A DNA stretch of 50,647 bases from NCBI GenBank assembly GCA_017634065.1, contig JAGBOC010000026.1, forward strand, positions 1-50,647. Direction: 5' to 3'. A program made the translations under genes and the position numbers. The notes under the pieces were generated by a model, which saw only the letters and a program-made list of their open reading frames with translations, did no database searches and had not been told where the DNA came from. This stretch comes from Lachnospiraceae bacterium (GTDB taxonomy: Bacteria > Bacillota > Clostridia > Lachnospirales > Lachnospiraceae). Shown piece after piece: positions 1 to 8,800 of the stretch. Each line of letters opens with the position of its first letter. Within the stretch, counting starts at the first letter, position 1.

Positions 1-94
1 GCTAAATAAAATTTCAGCATATCTTATGATACCTTATTTGCTTTGGATAACCTTTGCTGGATATTTAAATGTTGCTATTGCGATATTAAATTAA
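1..94 (+). CDS. TspO/MBR family protein, C-terminal end (5' truncated by window)
   Basis: The only open frame from base 2 encodes about 30 residues ending at TAA 92-94, with a core reading PYLLWITFAGYLNVAIAILN. This matches the last transmembrane helix of TspO/MBR (tryptophan-rich sensory protein / peripheral benzodiazepine receptor) proteins, which end with a PYLLWxxFAxYLN segment. TspO proteins are five-helix membrane proteins that bind porphyrins and related ligands. Only the tail is visible, so the assignment rests on one motif. Confidence 0.6.
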   Translation, partial: LNKISAYLMIPYLLWITFAGYLNVAIAILN

Positions 95-116
95 TATTAA
101 AAATAAAATAATGGGA

Positions 117-193
117 AATAATGAGGTCCGTCCCCATTATTCTAAATGTGTTCAAAATGTGAAAAAAATAATGAGGTCCGTCCCCATTATTCT
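117..193. repeat. Two direct copies of a 27-bp REP-like hairpin repeat
   Basis: A 27-bp sequence occurs identically at 117-143 and 167-193 (50-bp period). Each copy is itself an imperfect inverted repeat: arm AATAATGAGG, loop TCCGT, arm CCCCATTATT, with one A/C mismatch. The pair lies between the tspO-like stop and the MATE promoter. There is no T-run, so it is not a classical terminator. It resembles extragenic palindromic (REP-type) repeats. Confidence 0.7.
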
Positions 194-272
194 TGAAATA
201 ATAAGGGTTATGTTATTTGCCTTTATAGTTTTTAACTGCTAAACTTTTGACCTGTCAATTAACTCAATTCAT

Positions 273-301
273 TTGAAAACTTTTTAATTATTTGTTATAA
301 T
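273..301 (+). promoter_or_regulatory. Sigma-A promoter of the MATE gene
   Basis: TTGAAA at 273-278 and a perfect TATAAT at 296-301 are separated by 17 bp. Transcription should start near 308, only about 15 nt before the hairpin at 322-362, so the whole leader is short. Confidence 0.8.
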
Positions 302-321
302 AAAAAGAAAAAAAAGTATTA

Positions 322-368
322 GCGAGTAGCCGTTGGCGTAAATCCAGCTAAGGGCATCTCGCTTTTTT
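322..368 (+). terminator. Leader terminator hairpin upstream of MATE gene (candidate attenuator)
   Basis: GCGAG 322-326 pairs with CTCGC 358-362. After a 2x2 internal loop, GCC 329-331 pairs with GGC 353-355, then GTTGG 332-336 pairs with CCAGC 344-348 around loop CGTAAAT. A run of six T follows at 363-368. Because the hairpin lies between a strong promoter and the gene, it should stop most transcripts unless something prevents folding. I do not recognise a known riboswitch class in so short a leader. A simple terminator for other transcripts is the alternative. Confidence 0.65.
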
Positions 369-396
369 ATTGCATAGATGTCTGAAAGGAAAGGTT

Positions 397-1800
397 ATGG
401 AGTTAAATGGAAATTTAGCAAGAGAAAAAGTAAGTAAATTATTAATGAGTTATTCAGTGCCTTGTATTATTTCATTGCTTGTAGGAGCATTATATAACAT
501 TGTTGACCAAATTTTTATAGCAAATGCAAGTTATCTTGGTTCTTATGGTAATGCGGCGAATACTGTAGTATTTCCACTTACTGTTATAGCATTAGCAGTT
601 GCAGTTATGATTGGAGATGGATGTTGCACATATGTTAGTATCAATCTTGGCATGAATAAAAAAGAAAATGTCAAATTAAGTATTGGAAATTCAATAATAA
701 TAACTATTTTTAGTAGTGTTGTTATAATGCTTACTTATTTAATATTTTCAAATCAAATAATTACAATGTTTGGTGGTACTGTTAATAATGAAACATTTGA
801 ATTTGCAAAAGAGTATTTTTATTATATAACAATTGGAATACCATTTTATATGTTTGGACAAGCTATGAATCCGATAATAAGAGCAGATGGTAGTCCTAAG
901 TTTGCAATGTTATCAACTGTGGCAGGTGCAATTACAAATCTCATTTTAGATCCAGTATTTATTTATATGTTTAGATGGGGAATGATGGGGGCAGCAGTTG
1001 CGACAGTAATAGGACAAATTGTAACAGTAATATTGGCTATATATTATTTGTGCAATATGAAAATTGTTAAACTTGAAAAACAAAGTTTTGTTTTAAATAT
1101 AAGTATTGTAAAAAATACCATAATACTTGGTGTAACAAGTTTCTTATCACAAATTTCACTTGTAGCTGCAATGGCTGCAGTTAATAATATGATAAGAAAG
1201 TATAGTTTACAGGATCAAGTATTTAGTCAAGTGCAATATGCACAAATACCAATGGCAGTAGTTGGTATAGTAATGAAGTTTTTTCAAATTGTAATATCTA
1301 TTGTAGTTGGTATGGCTGCTGGTTCTATTCCTGTTGTAGGATATAATATTGGAGCAAAATTATATAAAAGAGTCAAAGATATATTTATACTATTATTAAA
1401 AGCTGAAACTATAGTTGGGATTATTTCATTTATAATAGTTGAAGTATTCCCTAAGTTTTTAATAAATATTTTTGGAGCAACAAACGAAAGCATTTATTAT
1501 ACAGAGTTTGCTATAAAATCGTTTAGAATATATTTATGCATGATAATTTTTGCTTGTATAAATAAAGCCACATTTATATTTTTACAAGCAATGGGAAAAG
1601 CAAAAGAGTCAATGATTTTGTCGATGGTAAGAGAAATTGTATTTGGTGTTGGATTTGCTTTATTACTACCACAATATTTTGGGCTTGATGGAGTTTTATA
1701 TTCTATGCCTTTATCAGATTTACTCACTTTTATTATAGCAATTTATTTGATTTGTAAAGTGATGAAAGAATTTAATAAAAACTTATTACTGAATAGATAA
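397..1800 (+). CDS. MATE family efflux transporter
   Basis: The 467-residue polytopic membrane protein has about twelve hydrophobic segments, the usual length for MATE (multidrug and toxic compound extrusion) exporters, which use Na+ or H+ gradients. Family-typical features are the SVPCIISLLVGALYNIVDQIFI segment near residue 20 and the repeated GxxxxPxxGYNIGA motif in the second half. An upstream TTG at 370 is in frame, but the ATG at 397 has AAAGGA at a good distance and is preferred. The gene stands alone behind its own promoter and leader hairpin, suggesting inducible expression. The substrate cannot be told. Confidence 0.88.
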   Translation: MELNGNLAREKVSKLLMSYSVPCIISLLVGALYNIVDQIFIANASYLGSYGNAANTVVFPLTVIALAVAVMIGDGCCTYVSINLGMNKKENVKLSIGNSIIITIFSSVVIMLTYLIFSNQIITMFGGTVNNETFEFAKEYFYYITIGIPFYMFGQAMNPIIRADGSPKFAMLSTVAGAITNLILDPVFIYMFRWGMMGAAVATVIGQIVTVILAIYYLCNMKIVKLEKQSFVLNISIVKNTIILGVTSFLSQISLVAAMAAVNNMIRKYSLQDQVFSQVQYAQIPMAVVGIVMKFFQIVISIVVGMAAGSIPVVGYNIGAKLYKRVKDIFILLLKAETIVGIISFIIVEVFPKFLINIFGATNESIYYTEFAIKSFRIYLCMIIFACINKATFIFLQAMGKAKESMILSMVREIVFGVGFALLLPQYFGLDGVLYSMPLSDLLTFIIAIYLICKVMKEFNKNLLLNR

Positions 1801-1830
1801 ATATTTCATTTTACCGACCTACTTTATTGA

Positions 1831-1938
1831 CTTTTATTTAAACTAATTGCTATAACTAAAGAATTAACAGAAACATTAAGGCGAAATAAAACTATAGATT
1901 GGCAAAAGCGTGAATCAGTGCGAGTTATGGGTGGATAA
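1831..1938 (+). pseudogene. Remnant of type I restriction enzyme HsdR (C-terminal fragment)
   Basis: An open frame without a start, ending at TAA 1936-1938, encodes LIAITKELTETLRRNK followed by TIDWQKRESVRV. The LxxxIRxNxTIDWxxRESVRxxxR pattern is the signature near the C-terminus of HsdR (R subunit of type I restriction-modification). Nothing else of the gene remains, and the normal tail after ESVR is lost, so this is a decayed fragment. Confidence 0.65.
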
Positions 1939-1953
1939 TCAGGAAAATCAAGT

Positions 1954-1988
1954 AAGCCGTTAAATCATTGATTTTCAAGGCTTTTTTT
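1954..1988 (+). terminator. Rho-independent terminator
   Basis: AAGCC 1954-1958 pairs with GGCTT 1979-1983, with further A/T pairing inside (AAATCA against TGATTT). A run of seven T follows at 1982-1988. It lies just after the hsdR remnant and before the lipoprotein gene. Confidence 0.65.
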
Positions 1989-2021
1989 GGTATTATTATA
2001 GTATTTATATAGTAATAAGTA

Positions 2022-2040
2022 AGTGTGGCTAGGCCACACT
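2022..2040. promoter_or_regulatory. Perfect 8-bp inverted repeat, possible operator or leader hairpin
   Basis: AGTGTGGC at 2022-2029 and GCCACACT at 2033-2040 flank a 3-nt TAG spacer. It sits about 100 bp upstream of the lipoprotein ATG and just after a weak TATAGT-like -10 at 2008-2013. It could be an operator or a short RNA hairpin. There is no T-run. Confidence 0.4.
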
Positions 2041-2139
2041 GCTTTTGATATGGAAAAATATTCAATTTGGCAAGTTTTCAGATATAGCAGAGATTTGATG
2101 CTTTTGATGTGCCAAAAAAATTATAAAGAGGTATTAGAA

Positions 2140-3201
2140 ATGAGAAGATTTTTAAGTATTTTATTTTTAGCGGTATTTGCATTAACAGCTTGTAGTACAA
2201 ATGTTAATGAAAAAAAGGCGAGTGATGAAAATGTAGAGCCAGTTTTATCAAATGGTATTTTTAAAGTAGTGGTGCCAGATAGATTTGATGGACTTTTTAA
2301 TACTGAAGTAAAAGATAACGCAATAGACTTTTATGACAAGGAATGTATAAGTGAAGGAAATCCAGGATGGATTTTTGGTTTGTATGTCTATCAAAATCCA
2401 AGTGAGTGGGCTGGTGGACCGATAGAAAAAGTTGGTGAACTAACACTTCAAGATGGAAAACTTTATGATGTAGTCATCGCTTATCCAACCGAGACACAGT
2501 TTGGTGTGGATAGAGAGATGCCAGAAAAATATAAAAACTTTTATGATGCACGTTATGACATAGCATCAAATGTCACAGGCCTTAAAGATGAGAAGGTGTT
2601 AATTGGTGCAGGAGCAAAGGGAGAAGGACTTTATGATGAAATCTTAAAGAGACATCTGACTGCACTTAAAGAAAATTGGGATGCAAATAAATACGAATCT
2701 GAAAATATGAGTCCAATGTATGTAGCGATGGCGATGGGAGATAATAAAGAAGATAAAGTTGGATATGCATATTGTGATTTGAATCTTGATGGGATAGAAG
2801 AATTACTTATAGGTGAAGTAACAGATAGTGAATGGAAAAATGTCATTTATGATATATACACGATGGTGGATAGAAAACCTATGCATGTAGTAAGTGGTTG
2901 GGATAGAAATAGATATTATGCTGTAGAAGGTGGTCTCATCGCAAATGAATATTCAAATGGTGCAAGTGAAAGTGGAGTCCACATCTATGCACTCACTACT
3001 AATGAGACAGAGTTGATGCCACAGATTGCTTTTAAGTATGATCAATATGCAAATGAAGAAAATCCTTGGTTCATCGCATATAGTAATACAGGCGATGAGT
3101 GGAATTATGAAAATGTAGAAGAGAGTAGATATAGTGAATTAGAAAAGAGATTTGAAAAACATTTAGAGCTTAATTATAAATCATTTTCAACTATAGAATA
3201 A
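2140..3201 (+). CDS. Lipoprotein of unknown function
   Basis: The 353-residue protein has a lipoprotein signal peptide: MRRFLSILFLAVFALTAC, with the lipidated Cys at residue 18. The frame stays open upstream to a GTG at 2023, but AAAGAGG lies just before ATG 2140 and the signal peptide starts there. Two parts are visible. One is an N-terminal domain of about 150 residues (IFKVVVPDRFDGLF onward). The other contains CDLNLDGIEELLIG, a D-x-N-x-D-G calcium-loop-like motif common in Gram-positive exported proteins. It is probably cotranscribed with the two MFS genes that follow 18 bp downstream, so it may assist them. No specific function is claimed. Confidence 0.75.
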   Translation: MRRFLSILFLAVFALTACSTNVNEKKASDENVEPVLSNGIFKVVVPDRFDGLFNTEVKDNAIDFYDKECISEGNPGWIFGLYVYQNPSEWAGGPIEKVGELTLQDGKLYDVVIAYPTETQFGVDREMPEKYKNFYDARYDIASNVTGLKDEKVLIGAGAKGEGLYDEILKRHLTALKENWDANKYESENMSPMYVAMAMGDNKEDKVGYAYCDLNLDGIEELLIGEVTDSEWKNVIYDIYTMVDRKPMHVVSGWDRNRYYAVEGGLIANEYSNGASESGVHIYALTTNETELMPQIAFKYDQYANEENPWFIAYSNTGDEWNYENVEESRYSELEKRFEKHLELNYKSFSTIE

Positions 3202-3219
3202 TTATTTAGAGGTATCATT

Positions 3220-4428
3220 ATGTCAATGAATAATTTCTTATTTATGATTTTTGGTGGCTATGTGCTTTATGGACTATCAGGAAACTTGCTAAATAGCGTG
3301 TGGCCAGAGGTAGCAAATGACATATCAGCAGAAGTAGCACTTCTCGGTATTGTAGCGACATTTTGCAACCTTGCGTCAGGCATTACCAGTGCTTTAGTTC
3401 ATAGGATAAGGAGACATCTTGGAACTAATAGGACTATTTCAATAGGACTTTTGTGTATGACGATTTGTCTTATTATGTTTTGCTTTTCGACAAATATAAT
3501 TACTATTGGGATAGCATTTGTAATTCTTGGCATAGGAAATGCCATAGTTGATATCGCATCAAATAGCTATATAGTAAAGGCATATGATGCTAAAGTTGGT
3601 TCTATGCTTCATGCCTGTTGGGGAATTGGTTCAGCAGTTGGACCAATAATAATGGTATTTGCAATGACATTTCTAAATAGTTATAGACTTGGCTTTGCGA
3701 TTGGTGCTGGATTTAATATATTGGTGATTCTCATATTAAGATTTATGAAGAGAAATTGGGAAGCACATAAGGGTGAGTTATCAGAAGAGTTGGTAAAACT
3801 ACATTCAGTATCAGAGACAGAGAAAGCTTCCCTAATAAAGTTTAGTGATGTAATAAAAATAAAACTTGTGCCAGTTGTTATGATATGTTTCTTTTTTGCA
3901 AATGGTTTCAATGGACTTATAAACACTTGGATTGCAACTATATTTGTGACACAAAGAAATATATCAGTGGTTGAAGGTGCTAACACGGCGACTGTGTTTT
4001 TTGCTACCTTAACTATCACAAGAATTATTTTAGGGTTCATAGCAGGTAATTCTAAAACAAAGACAGTAATTATAAGAGGCATCATAATTTCCCTTCTCGG
4101 TGTCGCAATGATGTTTGTACAAGAAAAAAATATTATGTTTATATATGCAAATGCAATGCTTTTAGGTATTGGTATAGCACCACTTATTCCATTCCTTATT
4201 CATTATCTAAAAGAATTATTTGGTTCAGATATTATAGGAGCCATAATAAGTTATTGTGCTGTGTTTAGTATGACAGGTGTAGCAGTTACATCACTTGTTG
4301 CCACATTTATAGTTAGAACCTTTGGTGTGGGAGTTATACAATGGTTTATAATTCTTATAGTCATAGTTTTGCTTGTGCTTTATTTATATATAGTTGGTAA
4401 AGTGGAAAATAAAAGATCAGAAGGGTAA
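3220..4428 (+). CDS. MFS transporter (first of a tandem pair)
   Basis: The 402-residue protein has about twelve hydrophobic segments. ATG 3220 follows AGAGG at 3208-3212. The central segment SNSYIVKAYDAKVGSMLHACWGIGSAVGPIIM resembles the FHS (fucose/H+ symporter-like) branch of the major facilitator superfamily, which has N-x-Y and M-L-H-x-x-x-G-x-G-x-x-x-GP motifs. It is 3 bp from a second MFS gene with the same motif, indicating local duplication. The substrate is unknown. Confidence 0.8.
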   Translation: MSMNNFLFMIFGGYVLYGLSGNLLNSVWPEVANDISAEVALLGIVATFCNLASGITSALVHRIRRHLGTNRTISIGLLCMTICLIMFCFSTNIITIGIAFVILGIGNAIVDIASNSYIVKAYDAKVGSMLHACWGIGSAVGPIIMVFAMTFLNSYRLGFAIGAGFNILVILILRFMKRNWEAHKGELSEELVKLHSVSETEKASLIKFSDVIKIKLVPVVMICFFFANGFNGLINTWIATIFVTQRNISVVEGANTATVFFATLTITRIILGFIAGNSKTKTVIIRGIIISLLGVAMMFVQEKNIMFIYANAMLLGIGIAPLIPFLIHYLKELFGSDIIGAIISYCAVFSMTGVAVTSLVATFIVRTFGVGVIQWFIILIVIVLLVLYLYIVGKVENKRSEG

Positions 4429-4431
4429 CGT

Positions 4432-5613
4432 ATGAAAAAATTCTTATTTACAATTTATCTATGCTATGCAATTTTAGGTCTTTGTTCGCCAATCGTCACA
4501 AGTATTTGGCCAGAGATCTCAAAAGAGTTTGCTGTTAGTGCATCATTTCTTGGTCTGGCAGTTACAATCAATTATCTTGCATCGGGTTTCTCAAGTTTAG
4601 TGACATTTATGGTCAGAAAAAAACTTGGTACAAATTATACCAATGTTTTTGGTTTATCGTTTTTCGTAATAGGGTTGATTATTTTTGCTAATTTAAGAAA
4701 TCCAATTATGATTATAATTGCGATGGCTATACTTGGTCTTGGAAATGGTTTTGTAGATACTAATTCAAATAGTTATGTTGTGAAGGCTTATGATGCAAAG
4801 TGGGTATCACTTATGCACTCTTGTTGGGGACTTGCTTCATCAGTAGGACCAATAATAATGAGCGTTGCAATTGTCTATACATCATCATATAGAAATGGTT
4901 TTAAGTTTGTCTTGGCGATAATTGTCATAACGATTATTTTGCTTCTATACCTAAAGCAAAATTGGATAAAGCAGAGGGAACATATAGATAAAGATGTACT
5001 CGCTCTTCATTCAGTGACGGAAGAAGAAAAAAATAGTGATATAAAGATGATAGATGTACTTAAGATGAAGGGAGTCCTCAGAATGCTATTTTGCTTTACT
5101 TTTGCAAATGGCTCGAGCTGCGCTGTCTATGCATGGCTTGCCACTATTATGGTAGCTACAAGAGGTATAAGTGTAGTTGAAGGTGCTACGGCAGTTAGTA
5201 TATATTTATTTTCATTAACTATCGGAAGAATAGTTATGGGCTTTGTCGCTGATAAAATAGGAATTGATAAGTCTGTGAAGTTCCTTGCATTTGTTGGCAC
5301 TTTGTTTGTGTATGCATTATTTATACCATATAAAAGTTTGGGACTTATATATTTAAACTCTGCAGTGCTTGGATTTATGTCAGGACCAACAATCCCACTT
5401 CTCACAGCTGACTTAAAAAATAAGTTTGATAAAAAAATGCTTGGTGAATTAGTAAGTTTTGCAGGAGTATTTGGACTTCTTGGAGTGGCATCTCTATCTG
5501 CTCTTATGACCCTTGCTTCAACAGTGTTATCAATTAATTATATACATATAATACCAGCGATAGGGTCTACACTGCTTTGCATATTATATAGTAGCTTGGA
5601 AACAAATAAGTAG
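4432..5613 (+). CDS. MFS transporter (second of a tandem pair)
   Basis: The 393-residue protein has twelve predicted membrane segments and is a clear paralogue of the upstream gene: SNSYVVKAYDAKWVSLMHSC here against SNSYIVKAYDAKVGSMLHAC there. The pair also shares EISKEF/EVANDI near the start and ISVVEGA in the middle. The start ATG lies 3 bp after the previous stop, with AAGGG as ribosome site, so the two are translationally coupled. Two divergent copies in one operon could be two specificities or a heterodimer. It is followed by hairpins at 5634-5745. Confidence 0.8.
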   Translation: MKKFLFTIYLCYAILGLCSPIVTSIWPEISKEFAVSASFLGLAVTINYLASGFSSLVTFMVRKKLGTNYTNVFGLSFFVIGLIIFANLRNPIMIIIAMAILGLGNGFVDTNSNSYVVKAYDAKWVSLMHSCWGLASSVGPIIMSVAIVYTSSYRNGFKFVLAIIVITIILLLYLKQNWIKQREHIDKDVLALHSVTEEEKNSDIKMIDVLKMKGVLRMLFCFTFANGSSCAVYAWLATIMVATRGISVVEGATAVSIYLFSLTIGRIVMGFVADKIGIDKSVKFLAFVGTLFVYALFIPYKSLGLIYLNSAVLGFMSGPTIPLLTADLKNKFDKKMLGELVSFAGVFGLLGVASLSALMTLASTVLSINYIHIIPAIGSTLLCILYSSLETNK

Positions 5614-5633
5614 TGTGCATATTTGTAATAATG

Positions 5634-5698
5634 GGAACCTCTAAAAAGTGAGCACTTGAAAAACTTGTTTTTCAAAAGTGCGAACTTTTAGGGGTTCC
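5634..5698. terminator. Long imperfect hairpin after the MFS operon
   Basis: GGAACC at 5634-5639 pairs with GGTTCC near 5693-5698. CTAAAA pairs with TTTTAG, GCACTT with AAGTGC, and GAAAAAC with GTTTTTC around a 2-nt loop. The result is a stem of about 30 bp with a few bulges. It has no proper T-run. It may act as a bidirectional terminator or transcript stabiliser, or be a miniature mobile element remnant. Confidence 0.5.
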
Positions 5699-5712
5699 TG
5701 CGGCCACCATAA

Positions 5713-5745
5713 CTCGAAAAAGTCAAAAATTATGACTTTTTCGAG
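5713..5745. terminator. Perfect 13-bp stem hairpin
   Basis: CTCGAAAAAGTCA at 5713-5725 and TGACTTTTTCGAG at 5733-5745 form a perfect 13-bp stem with a 7-nt A/T loop. It is the second strong hairpin between the MFS operon and the giant surface protein gene. The stem is A/T-rich without a downstream T-run, so a terminator role is likely but unproven. Confidence 0.5.
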
Positions 5746-5811
5746 GTGCCCTAATATTAAAAATATTTTAAAAAAGTATAAAAAACTTAATCTAACACTT
5801 TAGGAGGCAAT

Positions 5812-8800
5812 ATGAAAATGGTGAAAAGAATTATCGCTATCGTCTTGATGGTAAGTATGATGTTTTCTACAAGGGGCATCATGTTATTTGCTGATAGCAT
5901 AGATGATTATGCTGAAACAAGCATAATCACATCAAGTAGCGAGGAAGCGGAAGTAGTCACGAAAGAAACGGTTACGGAAGAAGCGGTTGCGGAAGAAACT
6001 TCAAACACTCTGGATGAAAGTTCTAGTTTTGATGAGAAAACCATTCTAAGTGATGATGGTAGTGAAGAGTATGAGGAGGAAACTTCTGATACTTCTGAAA
6101 CAACGACTATACAAAGTATAGTTGAGACTGTGTCATCAAGTGATGAAAGTGAGACTACGGATGTAGTCACAGAAAATGTCAAGACACAAGAAGAAGTTTC
6201 TGAAACTATTGAGACTGAAATAAGTGATACAAGTGATGAGATAGTTATAAGTTCTGATAGCGAGATAATTGAGGATGAAGAAATTGTAAAAGAAGATATT
6301 GCCATGACAAGTGAGATTTTGAATATAGAAAATGATGATGAAGAACTTCTTAATATCGCTACAGATAGTGAAGTGAAGAAAGACATACTCTTTGGTGAGA
6401 CAGATAATGTAGCAAGTGAAAGTGAAGTTCCAAAAGTATATAGATATAAAGAAATTAATGATGAGCATCTTACATATATAGATGATAATTATGTAGCGCC
6501 AGAAGTTGACGAAACGATAGATAGTGGCTTATATACCACTAGCCCATTGCCAACAAGGTATGATGCAAGAGAATATACAAATGCTACAACGGGCTTAAAC
6601 TATGTGCCACCAATTAGATGTCAGAATCCTTATGGTATATGCTGGGCATTTTCTACTATAGGTATGATAGAAACTTCCATTAGAAAAAAAGGGCTTGTAG
6701 ATAATGAGTCAAGTTCTAACTTAAGTGAGTTAGCACTTGCATATTTTGGATATCATTTGAAGGATACAACAAATAGTTCAGATTATGACAATCTCGGCGG
6801 TATCGCAGGAAATGATTATCATGCAATTAATATAAGTCATTACTCAAATCCAGCTAAAGCAGTATGGTATGACTGTGGTGGAAATCAAATTAATTCAACC
6901 AAGATGATGAGCGCATATCTTGGTGCTGTCATAGAAGATTCAATTACAGAGTTTTCAAATGATGGAACAAAAACCCCAGCGATGATATCTGCAGAGACTT
7001 CTGGGTTGCCTTCAGATTATGCTTATAAGAAAAATGCTTTTGTAACAAATAACATAAGATACATAAATAAAAATAATAAAAATGCTATCAAACAAGCAAT
7101 TATGGATAATGGTTCAGTAGGATTTGCATATTTTTCAGAACCAAGTGTAAAAGATTCTGAAGGCTACTGGGCTGATTCTCCTGCTTTCCACTGGGAAGGT
7201 AGTGGTGCTGATAAGAAAAGTTATTATTTTTCAAATGCAAGAACTGATTCAAACCATGCAATTATGATTATAGGATGGGATGATGATATAGATGCGAAGA
7301 AGTTCTATTATGGTGGAGCACAACCTACACATGATGCTTCTTATACTTATTATAAAGCACCAACAGATGCAGAGTGGACATCTGCTACAAGGAAGGCGAC
7401 ACATAATGGTGCTTGGCTTTGCAGAAACAGCTGGGATACAGATCCACCTTACCTTGCTGATGGATATTTCTATATTTCTTATGATGAGACAAGTTTATCA
7501 GATACATTTTATTCTATTGATGCGATAAAGGCTGACACATATAAATACAATTATCATTATGATTCAACAGGAGCATCAGATTGTGTAGCACCTTATGCTG
7601 ACGAAACACAATATGCAAATATATTTAAAGTTAGTGGGACTGAAGATCAGGTTTTGGAAGCAGTAAATGTAGGTGTCAATTCTACAAATGCTACATATGA
7701 TATAAAGATATATACTAAAGCCACTGCTATGTCTAATCCATCAGATGGCACACTTGCTTCTACAAAGAGATGCTCAAATGAACTTGCAGGTTTCTATACA
7801 TTTGAGCTTGACACTAAAGTTAGTCTTGCAAAAGATACTTATTTTTCTATAGTGATAGAACCTGTATCTTGTGATGGAGATACTTTATTCGTATTTATGG
7901 ACTATTTAGATGATGGTCATGCAGGATATTATTATACATATAATGAAGCAGAATTAGGACAGAGCTATTTTAAACATAAGGATGACACTGCAGATTATTG
8001 GTGTGATATAAATGTTAATAACCCTGCTTATGCAGGAGCTTTCTACAGCATAAGAACAATAGATGGTAAACTCTATGGTAATAACTGGAGAATAAAAGCA
8101 TTAACTAACCCTGCCACTGGTATCACATTTAATGCTAATGGTGGTGTAGGAAGTATGGCTTTCCAAAAAATATCTACAGGGACCGCTACTCCAATTAGTA
8201 AATGTACATTTAAAAAAGATGGCTATAGATTCTCTCACTGGGTTGATAACTTGGGAAATGAATATGAAGATGAGGCAGATATAACTCTCACAGGTTCTGT
8301 AACTCTTACAGCAGAGTGGGAAGAGAATATATATAATTTTAATGGTCAGTGGTATAACAATACTGCATCAGGTATGGAAGCAAAAGATGTGACAAGTATA
8401 AAAATACTGATGTATCCAGATACTCTTCCAGCAGACCTTGATGCTTCATATGAAGCAGTAAATAGTGCAGGAGGTATTAGCCCAAGAGGTAAGGGTCTTA
8501 CTATCGCAAGGAAGGGAACAGAAGTATATATTTATGCTCCTGATAAAACTGCATCAGGTAAGATACAAGTCAATGCACTTCCTTATGGACTATTTGCTGG
8601 AGGTACAGAAGATACTGATTGGGACCATGGAATATTTGCAAAGTGTGAAAAGATAGAAGGACTAGACTTACTTGATATGAGCACTGCAACGACAATGCAT
8701 AGGATGTTTGCAGGTTTCGGTCGTGATCTCATTTGTGACACTTCGGTTTTACCAATGTTTGTGCTCTCATCAAGTCCAAAAGCAGTGGAAATAGATTTAT

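Noticed and set aside
2023-2139. N-terminal extension of the lipoprotein from GTG 2023
   Set aside because: It would bury the lipoprotein signal peptide and start inside a perfect inverted repeat. ATG 2140 has a good ribosome site.
5907-6386. 159-codon minus-strand open frame within the Ser/Glu-rich linker of the giant protein
   Set aside because: Low-complexity codons on plus create a Ser-rich shadow on minus; no ribosome site or homology is visible.
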